Below, piece after piece: positions 49,045 through 60,698 of a DNA stretch of 64,000 bases. The position numbers and the translations under genes were made by a program. The notes under the pieces are model-generated. The model saw only the letters and a list, made by a program, of their open reading frames with translations, was not told the DNA's origin and made no database searches. Position 1 is the stretch's first letter; every line of letters starts with the position of its first letter. Origin of the DNA: Ustulina deusta (lineage: Eukaryota; Ascomycota; Sordariomycetes; Xylariales; Xylariaceae); assembly GCA_023159155.1 (NCBI GenBank), contig JAJNNX010000019.1, positions 434,001 to 498,000 of the forward strand, given 5' to 3'.

Positions 49045-51577
49045 TCAAATAGAAGAAGCCCGAAAACTTTCCACGAAGTGCAGAAACTCGGCGTCGGCCG
49101 TAGGACTCTTGACGAGGTACCCTCGAAACCAAGCGACTAATTTCTCGCTGTGGCAATGGCAGACGAGAATGCCATCAGGGCCCCAACAAACAGATCCCAC
49201 CCCGGACTCTTTCCAACCCATCAGCTTCTCGTCATTGTCAAGAACGCTGAAAAGATTGATGATCTGGTTGCTACTGGGATCGCCTGTGCAGGAATGGCAT
49301 GCGGGCGTGAGGTTAGCAACATAGCAGACGATGGCGGCGCTCGTGAGAAGACTCGGTACGATAAAAGGATCCCGGATTACTTCGGAGGGGCTCTTGCGAT
49401 GGATAAATTCGTGTTCGACGACGCGCGATATCTGGGCAGCATGCCATACGGCAATGCGAGAACAGGGCGAAGCCAACCACGTGCGCAATCGTGTTTTGGA
49501 CTCGGCTGATGCTGTGCTCCGAGTTCCGTCGCCAGGGGCATCTGGTTCGTGCAGCTTCTTGACGGGCGCGTGCAGGTGGAGAAGAAAGAGGTGTCCGAGA
49601 ATCAGGGTGAGAGCCGAACGTGTGGGGACGTGGTCAGTATTACTACCTGAGCTCGTCGATAGAAAATGATTCTGCAGTAGACTGCAGTCTTTTTCTATTC
49701 TGACTCTCCAATAGCTGACAATCCGTCTCCATTTAAAAAATGGACTTCCCGGCATGTGCTTGGCGTACAGCTCGTCGGCTGCCGAGCCGTGGGCTTCGCG
49801 GGCTGCCTCCCATACGCCGCTCCACAATGCGCACAGGCCAAGATGGCTGCCGTCGAGATCAAGTTGGTACGGCGTGTCGCGTTGCGGCTCGTCCTCCAAG
49901 ACATCGCGGATGATGGAAGAGAAGAGCACCTTCTGACGGCCGGCAGGCTCTTCCCACTGCAACTTGCGCCTCTCTGAGTCACTGGCGGCCTCCCAAAGTC
50001 GCGTCGACATGGGGAGCGGAATCTGAAGTTCTTGGTAGCGAACCGTAGGAGGGTAGTCCAGGAGAATGCTAATGTAACTATCGACACAGAAGACTGAGAA
50101 AGCAAGCCTATTGGAGTCTATTGATTAATAAGGCAAGCTGGCGCAAGAGATTCGTGCTGCTATTCATACATACCGATGCAATTGTTCCTTCGTGAGCCAT
50201 ATCGATAGGGGTGATTGTTCTGGGTCGCTGTGATATAGATATCGATCTTTAAAGATCCCCAAGCTCCGGCAAGTTGAGATCAAGATAGCGTTAAGATGGG
50301 TAGCTCTAGCCGGCATGTCTTGTTCCCGCTATTACGAAGTCAGGTCATCAAGTGTAGGTGGTGAGTACCCAGCAAATGGTGACATACCAAGCATTTGAGA
50401 CAATACACCACACAAAGTAGTAAGGATTGAAGTAAGTGCAAAGAAGGATTGGACATCTATGCCTTGGTGTCAATAGCTAAGTTAATCAGATGCGAGGGCT
50501 CGAACTTACTAATTCCTGACCAGTAACAGCACTGAACAGGGTGCTTGCAAACTTTGCATGATCAGTGTTGCCTTCATGACACGCAGCTACCAACACCATG
50601 GATCCCAAGAGACATTTTGATGTTTTCTCTAGCTCGAAGGTCGATGGGTGCAGGATAGGCCAAAGAGGGTGAACTTTCGCAAAATAGACGTCTACGAGCC
50701 TTCGCGTCTCTGGTAGTGATGCCTCACCTCCAGCCAGCCCGCATTGTTCATATTCGGTGCTGTATGACGACACCGATGAAGGTGTACGTAAATGCATGTC
50801 GCTCGGCGCGAAATGGACAGTTTCCGCAGAGCTTCCCGACGTTGACGGAGGCATGTCGAGTTCCATGCCTCTGCCCGGGGTATTCGTACCAGACACGGCG
50901 TGGCTGAAGGTCGAATTTGTGAACTTCTGGCATGTTGATGGGTGCAGGGTGTTAGCCCATTCAGCGCCGTAGTTGATGTCCCCGGTCCCGGTCCCGTGGT
51001 GCCCAGTCTCGTTTGAAAAGACTGATGGCTGCCAAGGATGGCCTGACTGCGATTGTGGATGTGCCCATGGTGTCCGTAGGTCGTTCCACAGGTCGCTACC
51101 TTCGACTAATATCCCATGTTCAGGCTCGTGGTAAAAGCAGGGATTCATATCGTGACTCTCATCCTCGTTTGCTTCAGAAGTCTGTTGTTGATCAATTATG
51201 GAGGTAGTTGGAGTAAGGGATCCTGAGGTCTTGGGCGGTGGTGCATGGCCGACCACATGCCGTCTCAAGACATCGCTGAAGTTGCACAAGATAGTGATTA
51301 ACTAGTTAGACATGGCACATTGGATGGAATGATAGACGCAAGATGAGAGAATGAATTACCTTCGCACAAATCGACGACCACAGATATGGCACTGGTGCTC
51401 GGCATTTGGATTGTGAGATTTGAGGTGACGGGTAACATGTTCCTTTCTGTTGAACAGCTTGCGGCAATCCGGAATGGGACATTTGAAACGTTTCTTATCG
51501 GACTGCGGAGCCAGGTCGTTTGGAATAATAGGATTTTGACTCCCATCTCCCCTCGACGGACTATGTGGATCAGCCAT
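49045..51577 (-). CDS. C2H2 zinc-finger transcription factor with fungal_trans domain
   Basis: Candidate cluster regulator, nuclear. Minus-strand exons are 51577-51360, 51275-50510, 50456-50388, 50328-50174 and 50107-49045, all canonical and in phase, giving 756 aa. Two C2H2 fingers lie at residues ~32-55 (FKCPIPDCRKLFNRKEHVTR then HLKSH) and ~62-83 (HQCHICGRRFVRSDVLRRHV then VGH); the second is split by intron 1. A Ser/Gly-rich linker follows. The fungal transcription factor domain begins near ETRRLVDVYFAKVHPLWPIL and includes the conserved FSVFCVDSYISILLDYPP. C2H2 plus fungal_trans is a common architecture of pathway regulators in filamentous fungi. Control of the neighbouring PKS is inferred from position only. 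Confidence 0.9.
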
Positions 51578-52678
51578 GGCCGGGGCCAACCGGCTACCTA
51601 CCTGAGTTCCCTCCACTCTACCCGATCCTTAGGGGCTGCTTCTGCAAGAGTCCGAGCGTCCCCCGCGTTTTATGTACATGCCACGGGAAAGGGGGGTTCA
51701 ATGAGTACCGTAGGCGGGTGCTAGGGTTCTGCGAGATAAAGATTAAGTTGTGCGACAGTGTCAAGCGTCTCGAACGACTGGCGGGGGGGGGAGAAAATTT
51801 CGCACGCCTCTAGATGATGTGATGTAGTGTGATGTGGGATGCATGGCAAGGATTCGGTTCCCAGATCGGATCCGATATAGTCTTAGGTAATACGAGCAGG
51901 TGTTATACTGAAATTGTGCAGCTCTGAGCTCTGATTGGTACTACCGGTTCCGTGGATGTGAGATTCATCTATTTTTAGGTCAGATCGTGCATCCCCATTT
52001 TTACCAGGAATCTTTTAGACGTGAAGAGCTCGCGTTTTTTGTTGCTTACCTTGCGACAGACCAGATGTGTCCGTTCCTCGATATTACTTGCTAGTAGCCA
52101 GTATATCCATGCAATCTGTATGCCTTTATCGTCCTGAAATTGTATTATTGTCGTCAAAGATTTGGAATATATCTCTATCTACTGCACTTCATCTGATGTT
52201 AGAGTCTTCACGTTCTAGATTTCTCATTACCTCAGCATTATGACCAAAGCACTGACTCAATTCTTGTTATACGGAAGGTCTACGCGACCCCGACCTACAC
52301 GAAGGTCATACGCGTGTTGACGCGCTGGGAGCTGTGGAACGAAGGTCTCGGTGATAATCTCCGCGTGTCTCGGTGAGGCTATTCAGCCCTCTCTAATCTC
52401 AGACACATTCGCGGCCATCGGAGGTTAGCAAGCCCGATGGAGTTGTATATATAAACCTAGGGCCAGCCTTAGGTGCCGGAAGGCTCCAGAAGAGGCCATA
52501 CAGACCTTGGCGGCCTTAGTAGATTATTGTAATATTGAGACCAATCTCCAAGCCCTTATCTAAGCCCTTGTTATAATTATTGGCAACATGGTTGAGTTCA
52601 ACGGTCCACGAGTAAAGACAACCTGGTAACGGCCAGCACTTAAATGCTCTCTAACTCTACGATATCGTCGTATGGTAC
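51578..52678. other. intergenic region between regulator and MFS gene
   Basis: Upstream of the regulator and 3' of the MFS gene. It includes a GTATATATAAACC string near 52445 and a G8 run near 51783. No gene supported. Confidence 0.5.
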
Positions 52679-54471
52679 CTATTTTGGACCATGTCTCTCA
52701 TTGGCGTCCTCGTCATCCGCATGCCAGCCCTCCTGGGTGTTCTTCGGAATACGAATCGTCGCGGACAATATGAGAGCAGCGGCAGACATTCCCACGGCTA
52801 AGTAGCCTGCAGAGTGGTACCCCTTTAGGAGATTCTTGCCATTGTCGAAAGTGTTTACCTCGACTGTCCCCGCGATACCTATGCCGGTGCTCAGGCCGTA
52901 GCCAAGCAGCGTTCCGACCAGCGAACCAGCAACCCCCTGGTGCTTCATCGGTACCGTGCTGCTGATAACGATTTGAGCGCTCGTGGTGATGAGGTCGATG
53001 GTGAAGGCAGATACGAACATGGCCGGAAAACACATAGCCCAATAGGACAAATCGGCTCGGAGACTAGCTAACAGGGCATTGATGATAACCAAAGCCAAGC
53101 AGCCAAGACCGATGATGACCTGCGCGGGAACTCTTGGGATAAGCCAAGCTGCGATGAACGGGGTCAAGCCGCCGACGATGGTCAGGGGCAGGTACTGTAA
53201 ACCGGTGACGATGAGACTATCGCCGCGTATCATCTCCATGAACTGCGCCATGTACCAAATGAAAATACCCAAACTCATGAATGATAGTCCGACGGTGATA
53301 ATGAGTCTGCCGAAAGACGGCTTTTTCCATATGTTAAAGGGCATGATTGGCTCCTTGGCAAACTTGGTTTCCCATATGACGAAGGCCACGAAATGCAGAA
53401 CAGATACTATGAGAAGCACTATCACGTAGGCCGTTTTCCAGCCCACAAGGGGTGCTTGGCTGCGTGATGTTCATTAGCTCAAAACTGAGGGAAGAAGAGT
53501 GTTCGTCGCAGAAAGCTTACTTCCACACAAAGTTGAAGAGGATCAAGCCTCCCACTCCGAAATACGAGCCGATGATGTCTACGCTGCCCTTCGGATCAAG
53601 AGGCGCGTCCCTCTGAACTGCAAGACTCGTACTACCAAACACAACCGCACCGGCAAGCGCCCTGTAAGGATTTTTTAATGAGCCAATACAAACATCTTAG
53701 CAGAATGATTCGGAACCTTACAGCAAGAAGAATGACCATTTCCAGCCAGCCAATTGAATAACGATGGCGCCGATGAGACCTCCGCCGGCGGCACCCACGG
53801 GAGCCATAGCGCCAAATAAAGCAAAACCGAGGTTTCGCTTATTGCCAGGTGGAAATGTGATACCGATGAGGGCTATAATATTGGGGATCATAAGGCCGCC
53901 TCCGATGCCAGCAAGACCTCGAAGAAGAGACACACCCAGGAGAGTGTCCGCGTATCCCCCAAGGGCAGTCCACAGAACCCACAAAAGGGAGCCGGCCATC
54001 AGAACATTCTTGTGCCCGTAGATCGTCCCGAGGCGGCCACCTAAGCGGAAGAAAAGAGTCAGCAGTGGAAACGGCTGAGCAGAGTCGACGCGTACCGATG
54101 AGGACAAACGAGCCCTGTGTGAGTGGGAACGATGCCGCAATCCAGGTTGATTCTACAGCACTGGATCCCACGGCTCTTCCGATGGCAGTAGCTGAGTTGA
54201 TGCCGACACCTAAAGGTGCGATTTGAACCAGCTGAGTGAGGGTGAGGAGAAGCAGAATCAGATTCCCTCGCAGAGGACTGGGAGGCGTGTGAGCCAGCGC
54301 CGGAACTCCCGTCTCGGGCACCATGGTATCAACAGATGCAGTATTATCTGTGTCTTCCACCTTGGTCTGCGTTATAGTAGGAGGCATCTCCGGAGTGAAG
54401 ATTCCGGCGTGGCTATGAACGGTACTGTCGTGCCGATGCGTGTCGAAATTGGGAACAGATTCCGGCTTCAT
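52679..54471 (-). CDS. MFS drug:H+ antiporter (DHA2-type)
   Basis: Proton-driven efflux transporter. Minus-strand exons are 54471-54096, 54040-53722, 53661-53521 and 53459-52679, all canonical and in phase, giving 538 aa. A ~68-residue hydrophilic N-terminus precedes the first helix (NLILLLLTLTQLVQIAPLGV). The loop 2-3 region reads GGRLGTIYGHKNVLMAG, a standard MFS signature, and LLRGLAGIGGGLMIPNIIAL is the motif-B-like helix. Further helices run to SAAALILSATIRIPK. The C-terminal tail is acidic (QEGWHADDEDANERHGPK). This type often exports secondary metabolites; service to the nearby PKS is inference. Substrate unknown. Confidence 0.92.
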
Positions 54472-54783
54472 GTTGGATGTCTTTGTCTCGTTGGCACTGG
54501 CAATAGGTTTTCAATTTTCTAGCATGAACGAGTCCAACTCCAAAGTTCTGTCATCCGAGACACTAATAGTTGCGGGTAACAAATGCCCAGTAGCTGCCAG
54601 GATGCTGTCGAGGAAAGTTTTATAGATTATGTTGATGCATTGCGACATAGACAGGAGGCGTTCCAAATGATGGGTGATTCTAGCCGTGGGCCATAAAATG
54701 TTGACATCGAATAAGGCCCAGGGATTATGACAAATATATATGATTTAGGACGGCAGGTATCTCGAAAATTGTATAAGTGCGGT

Positions 54784-55150
54784 GTGGGATGAGTGCATAT
54801 GATGGGTGGTGGGATGTGGCGGGTTGTGGGATGTGGCAGCTTATAGAATGCGGCAGCTTATAGAATAGGTAGGCGGCTGAAAGGAGTGAGGTACGAATGC
54901 GTAAAGGCTAGGGAAGGCACAGTCAGGTTCCCATTGTATTTAGCTGGCAGGCTTACTCTACAGACCCCTCTCTTGACAATAAAACATCTTTTTGGCCTTG
55001 CCACCCATTTCTATAGGATGTGGCAGCTTATGGGATGTATCTAGTTGCTTGTGGGATGTAGTAACTTGTGGGGTGCAGCGTGTGGGATAGCGCCCTGGCA
55101 GCTTGTGGGATGTGGTGGCGTGTGTGGGATGCGGGGTGTGGGATAGAGCC
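54784..55150. repeat. degenerate GTGGGATGTGGCAGCTT minisatellite
   Basis: Two blocks (about 54784-54870 and 55015-55150) contain many copies of GTGGGATG, often as CAGCTTGTGGGATGTGG. They are separated by ~145 bp of ordinary sequence. Strong G bias on the plus strand. Confidence 0.8.
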
Positions 55151-55984
55151 CTATGGAAGGCGCCACATCGGGGAATCAGAGGACTGGCTCCTGACCAATC
55201 AGAGGCCTGTAAATCCTGCCTAGAATTATCCATATCTCTCTCCCACCAGCCACTACTCCACGTTATAAGCCACCTCTCCTTACACACCGAACGACGAAGA
55301 GCCGCCCGCGTAAAACTTCAGGCACTCAACATAGAGAATAAGGGTGGAGGTAACTGTTTTTCCGCTCGCTGTATTACTACGCGCTAGTTTAACGTGGTTT
55401 TCATTGTTCTACTTAACGTTGCGACTGTGCCGTAGACGCTGCTGACTGCTGACCTCTCGAGCTGTACTGGCGACGGGACAGCCTCTATCCACATAATTAT
55501 CACACATGGGATATTTAGAATACAGAGTCAAATTACACATTCGTGATCCATACCAGATATATAGTCAGTCGTAGTGTCACGCCGTTAGGGCACGCTCAGC
55601 TGAGTATTCCTTTTTCATCTTTCTGTCTTCCTAATTGCGTCAATGATGGGCTAAACTAGACCTTGCCTTAGCCTTTATCATGATGTGAGGCGCTGCCCTC
55701 CCATGGCGACACATTGTACAATGTCAGCTTACAGTGGCGTTGTAATTCGCATGCCAGGCACGTGCGGCTCATGACGGCGCCGTCATTCCCAATGTCTCTT
55801 AAGCACGCTATTTATAGTTGAATCTTTACATTCCAGGCCCTACGTACACGTGGCTAACGATGAAAAATAATGGGACCTCACACGGAAAGGTAAGGTAAGA
55901 AAAGAATTGCATCTAGGTAGGTGAGGCTCGGGACGTCGTGGCCGAAGACTGGTGGTTGCCAGGTCCTTGCTCTGGATGTAGAAC

Positions 55985-55993
55985 TATATATAT
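55985..55993 (+). promoter_or_regulatory. TATA-like element of the dioxygenase-like gene
   Basis: TATATATAT about 125 bp before the ATG at 56115. Confidence 0.35.
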
Positions 55994-56114
55994 CCTGCCG
56001 TATCCGCGTTTCTTGTAATACCAAAACGCCCACTGTAGAAAAGGACTTTCACATTCGAAACTCTGACCAGAAAGCTCAAAGCAAGTCTCAACATTGGAAC
56101 ACTGGACTGTTGCC

Positions 56115-57895
56115 ATGGCCGTCTTCTCGATTGTCATTCTTACCCTCCTGGGTCTCGCCTTGTGGGCTCTTCTATGGGCTGTTCAAAGATCAGCAACGAA
56201 AGAAATCAAGTCCAACCACCATGACAGAATCCGAGACATAACGGACCTTGCACTTCGTAACGAGACTGCTTCGGCTTTGTCGAAACTTGTCGAGGAAGAC
56301 GGTGCCGGAAATTGGCCCCCACGAGCCGCTCACCACAATTTGCCTCGCTGCTTCCAACCGTACCAGAGCATTTATATGGAAATCATTCCGACATTGTCGA
56401 CAAATACCCCTACTTTGGACGATGCGGCCAACAAAGAACGGATGGCGAATTTCCGCCGCACCATGAGCAAACTTCTGGCCGAGAGAGTCAACATCCCGGA
56501 AGTGGAAGCAGCACTGAAACGATTCGAGTCGGGTGACCATTCCTCACTTAAGCGTGAGGTTTATAACGCCGTCTACTGCTGCATAGCTGTATCCCGGCAT
56601 GCGTATAGGTGAGTTTCTTGCCACTTTCCTTCCGATCGTAACCCCATTTTTGATATATAACGTTGAGAGCCTGTTTCTAACCTTGACAGCCAGATGGGCT
56701 ACGATCCCGGTTGTAAAAGAGGCACAAAATGAAATGGTGCTGGACTTCCCGGCCGAACTAGATGCCCCTTGGCCCTATCTCCAACGACATTTCGGCGTTA
56801 CTGCAGAGAGCGGCAACAACACGGCCAACGTCTTGCTGAACTTCGATGAGAACGGCGACAGAGTGTACAAGATCAACACCAAAATGTCAGAACTTATTCG
56901 ATCTGCCGAGGAAGTTTTCTTCCGCATGTTTCTCGACGTGGAAGTTCTGGTAAGTTCAAACAAGTTCCTTATTATCTAACTCTCTACTTTCTCTGCCTCT
57001 GGTACAGCCAATGGTCTACCAGAATTTGCGTTCGGAAAATTGCAAACAGTATTCAAGATAGTTTCTGAATGTGCTTCTAACTTCCCCGGACAACTTTCAA
57101 CTTTTGCTCCTTAACAAAGCAAATATTCTGGTATATCATTTTCTGTGCAAAAATTTACAAATTAGGGGGGAGATTACTCCTAAAGATATAGCCATAAACT
57201 AACGATGCATTAGGCTTTTCCTATCTACCACGAAATGGTTTTGTCGATAATTGCTTTCGAGGATGGTAGGAAGGCCGACAGCTTAGGACATGTTCACAAC
57301 ATAACCTCCCGGATGCGCGAGCTACTTACCGTTTTTTACAACAATATGAAAGAGTCTCGCATATCTCGTAGCGTGTGGCTAAGCTACGTACAAGGCTTTC
57401 AAGGCTGGGGAGTGGGCAGAATAGTCGATGGCAAGTTCGACAAGTTCGATGGTCTATCCGGCAATCATGTCCTTTTTTTCCAGGCCATCGATGCCTTTAT
57501 CGGTCTTGGCCGCTACCTTCCCGACGAAAACATGGATCGATATATCCCGGTCAACCAGCGAGACTTTTGCCTATCGATCAAAAAACATTCCATCCGTAAC
57601 AAGCTGAACGAGAAGGAAGACTTACTTCTGAAGGAAGAGTTTACCAAGATTGTGAATCATATGAAGGTAAATAACGCAGAATAAAGCCGAAGATGTTTGC
57701 TAACTTTGCTTCACTCAGACCTTCCGTTCCGCGCACAAAACTCGTGCCAGACCATACTTGGAGCATCCCGCGCCAGAGCGTTTAATCATGACTGCCGGCA
57801 AGTCTGTTCTGGAGACGCCACAAACAAGTGGATTCTGGGAGGCCTATAAGCCTCTTGACGATATGATGGCAGAGAGGCTGAAGATCACAATCTAA
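56115..57895 (+). CDS. Indoleamine-2,3-dioxygenase/PrnB-superfamily-like protein, membrane-anchored
   Basis: Exons are 56115-56608, 56694-56949, 57214-57666 and 57719-57895, canonical and in phase, giving 459 aa. Residues 1-24 form one hydrophobic helix (MAVFSIVILTLLGLALWALL), probably a membrane anchor. The body is mostly helical, with HAYRWATIPVVKEAQNEM, a segment GLSGNHVLFFQAIDAFIG like the GxxxxQSxxxQxxDxFLG region of indoleamine dioxygenases, and a C-terminal TFRSAHKTRARPYLE in which His407 could be the proximal haem ligand. I assign it, from memory of family patterns, to the IDO-like haem proteins that include PrnB (DUF1864). The substrate could be an indole or something else. Its place beside the PKS and MFS genes suggests a tailoring or precursor step. 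Confidence 0.6.
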
Positions 57896-58737
57896 GGTCC
57901 AAGGACATATACATTGAAGTATTGTGCCGGTCTTCATGCGCATATTTCAATGAGTCTAAAAGTTAAAGGTATACCATTAAGGTAGGGGTGTTGTGGCACC
58001 GATTTGTTCCCTTTAAAAACTGGAGAGGCAGCAACCTAGGGTTAGTTGGAGGAGTTCTTTGGAGGCTTGTATGGGTGTCAATTATGATATGTATATGGGA
58101 TAGTTATATTTAGGTATATAGTGCATTGCCTCTGCGGAGGGTTTTATAGCTGTATATATCACTCCTGCCACCTATTATATATTTGTTCATATTTAATCCC
58201 GGGCAAATAAAGACCTAAACGCCCACGCTTCTATAACTATATATAAAGCTATCAACACTTATATATCTCTTTTTTGTAATCTATTTTTAATGTTCCACTT
58301 TATTAAAATTGTTTATATTGTATAACCCTTGCGGACTTTATGCGAGCCTTGTAACCAGCCTTGGAACCCCGCTACGGTTGGTGGCTTCGGTGCCTTGTAA
58401 GTCTCTTTGTTTCTATCGCACTCTTGCGCAGAGACTTGCGCCTGATTGGTGTCAGAGTATATCATCTTCTGTAAGTCGAGAAGTACTCTAATGTATCCAA
58501 CGGCCAGCTTGTTTCTCCGTTGCAAGATGCAGCGCCGGACCAGAAAACGTATGTTTGCCTTTCCTGTAATATAACAAACTCCATGGCCAACAAACACTCC
58601 TAATATCACACAAGGTGGTCGCAAATCATGAAAAGCCAGGCCATGACATCTAGAATCAAGGGAAGCAGCAAAAGAAATGTCACAAGTTTTAGCATAAGCT
58701 AATTCTTCTTCCTAAATTGTAAACAGAGCGTTTTATT
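57896..58737. other. AT-rich intergenic region
   Basis: 3' flank of the dioxygenase-like gene and of the minus-strand lactonase relic. AT-rich in the middle; no gene. Confidence 0.5.
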
Positions 58738-59712
58738 TTACGCACTGCGCTTACGTACACTTGTGTAGTCATAGTCCTGGATGACTGTACCCGTTGCCTC
58801 AATGCTTACATAGTAGAGCGGCTTCTCCGGACCAATGATCATGCAGCCCTTGCCCGCAAACTGGAAGTTAGAAGAACCAGCACCGAAGTAGATCTTGCCG
58901 ACGAGCTTGCCGTTAGGGTCCCAAACAGTGACACCGTCGCCAATGCCGCAATAGACATTGCCTTAGGTGTCGACGTGGATGCCGTCGGGAATTCCAACAG
59001 GGGAATATGCAAAAGTCATGCGATTAGTAAATTAGTCGTTCTCGTTGACATTATATCGGTATTTATACATCCGTTAACGTTCTAGACCTTGACTAAGGCT
59101 ATAAAGAGCTCGACACGTATATTATGGCAGGATAGGTCTTTTTTGCAGGGATAAGTAAGTCCTCGGCCACGCCTGTGTCGGTGAGGTAGACGTAAGTGCC
59201 GTTGGGAGAATGCAATGCCTTTGATCAATCTAGGCCGGCTTTGTCAGCGTTGGAGAACATGAACATCTCATCCGTGTCGGGAAACCAGGTATAGCCCTGT
59301 GGAACAGTGGCATGGACTTTTCGGCGATCAGTGTTAAGTTGGGATTACTGCCAATGACGCCGTAAAAATCGGGGTCGTACACATGGAGAGGCTTAGCTGT
59401 CGGATTTAGTGGTGGTCTAAGTGGTGGCTAAGGAGTGATGAGAGCCTTAGAGTGGCTGGTAAGAAGTGCCCCTATAGGGGTATACTACCTAAGCCAATGG
59501 AACGTTATATAGCAGAATTAGTAGTTCTACACCTAATTGTATGAGGGATATGTGTATAAGGGGTGTAAATACACCTATACGAACAGACCAACAACAACAA
59601 TAATATAACAAAACTAGTGGCCAATACGTAGCGAGATCGTTAAGTGTTAAATCCGACACCTGCACGCTATATGATTTTGGTGCCTCATCTTGGTACGATC
59701 CATCTCGTCACA
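58738..59712 (-). pseudogene. SMP-30/gluconolactonase-like relic, split by an LTR-like insertion
   Basis: Read on the minus strand, fragments match a fungal lactonase/SMP-30 propeller: SYQDEAPKSYSVQ, then (after the insertion) AKPLHVYDPDFYGVIGSNP, WFPDTDEMFMFSNADKAG, NGTYVYLTDTG, MTFAYSPVGIPDGIHVDT, GNVYCGIGDGVTVWDPNGK and a C-terminus ending at a stop at 58738. It is broken by an in-frame TAA after GIHVDT (58953-58955), a stop after NADKAGLD, a frameshift before NGTYVYL and an AT-rich, stop-filled stretch at ~59000-59140. The TAA fits a C-to-T change from CAA, as repeat-induced point mutation would give. It cannot encode a working enzyme. The N-terminus is lost or unrecognisable beyond ~59712. 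Confidence 0.8.
59398..59658. mobile_element. Solo LTR-like (or short TIR) element, 261 bp
   Basis: Bounded by an exact 11-bp inverted repeat: TGTCGGATTTA at the left and TAAATCCGACA at the right, giving the TG...CA ends typical of LTRs. It contains CCAAT and TATATAGC strings like an LTR promoter, and an A-rich tail region. No clear target-site duplication flanks it (TTAGC on the left, CCTGC on the right). It sits inside the lactonase relic, whose frame resumes on the other side. A small terminal-inverted-repeat element is the alternative. Confidence 0.65.
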
Positions 59713-60698
59713 TACCGCTGACAACTGCAAAGATTATAGTCAATGGCACGGTAAACTACTACCTAGGATGCTGGGGGGGGATACTCGGGAGTTTGATTAC
59801 GTAGACCGGCCGTTGGACATAATTATTGTCATGACGATTCGGAGCCGTTTCCCGGCGATATGACTCATAGGAACTTGTGCGTTGTCCCAGCCTTCATTGA
59901 CACTTTCCGTCAGAATTGTTAGGTGTTTGTTTGTGTGATGGAGCGCAAGTGTTTCTGCCGAAGGGACAAGGAGCCGAGACGTGTCCTGGATAACCTTCGC
60001 CTTGTTCTTGTTTTGTAGGTTCTTACAGGCCTTCTTGAAGAAAGAGTCCGAAGGAGCGTTCTAATAGCGCAGCGTTCTGGATGAGGCAGAGTTGGACCGC
60101 TTTCGCGCTAGCAGGTGCTCCGTGCCGGGCTCAAAGAGTTGACTCGGCCAACGAACGTCCTTCTTTTGTCTAGAAATCGAGGGGGTCATTAGGGTCAAGG
60201 TTGTCTGCTGCGGTGTTGGCGGAAGCGTCGTCAGCAGCAGATGGTCGCGAGGACGGTGTCGGGCCAAGGTGGCGTGCATTTGCGGTGGCGTGCGTTCGGC
60301 CTCGGACACTCGGATCGGCGGCTCTTTCGACGACGTATGATCTATTTCCCGACGTTGGCGTTTGCGCGTCGGAGGGTCTTGGTCTGTCAGCGCTCGATGG
60401 AACACACCCTGATCCTCTGCACTGTGCGCCCTTTTGGCGGCTCCGTGGGCTCGAGATTGGGCTATGGCGACGAAGGAGAAGCTGGAAGGTGATAACTCTA
60501 GTACCTACCTAGGTAATTTCTAGGGAATGTTAGGTACCTGAACAAGTTAACGCCTAATAAGCTTTTTGATGGCCCACCAAGTATATTACCTCTATTAATT
60601 GATTGGTTGATTCATCGCTTCTATTGTGGGGACCGAGAAATCCACCCTACCTAAGTACCTAAGTACCTCCTTATGGTCGTGGCTAGGGTCCTTGATTC
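59713..60698. other. intergenic region
   Basis: The GC-rich part (~60060-60480) has long overlapping open frames on both strands, one ending in an acidic tail on the minus strand. None has a clear start, splice partner or family. ACCTAGGTA and CCTAAGTACCTAAGTACC motifs occur near 60503-60520 and 60650-60668. Confidence 0.4.

Larger units (their letters stand above)
54472..56114. other. intergenic region with minisatellite
   Basis: Upstream of both the MFS (-) and dioxygenase-like (+) genes. The minisatellite at 54784-55150 is the main content. A TATATATAT string near 55985 lies ~125 bp before the next ATG. Frames inside are not protein-like. Confidence 0.5.

Noticed and set aside
50388..50520. 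An alternative frame for exon 3 of the C2H2 gene (DVQSFFAL...)
   Set aside because: It needs a non-canonical donor; the phase-0 reading (SLHLLQSLLLCVVY) uses canonical sites throughout and fits the fungal_trans pattern.
52266..52590. Possible second solo LTR starting TGTTATACGG, with a TATATAAACC box and a TTGTTATAA end
   Set aside because: The termini do not form a clean inverted TG...CA pair and no target duplication is visible; composition alone is not enough.
60061..60512. Long overlapping open frames on both strands in GC-rich DNA
   Set aside because: No frame has a convincing start, splice partner or recognisable domain; GC-rich sequence readily gives such frames.
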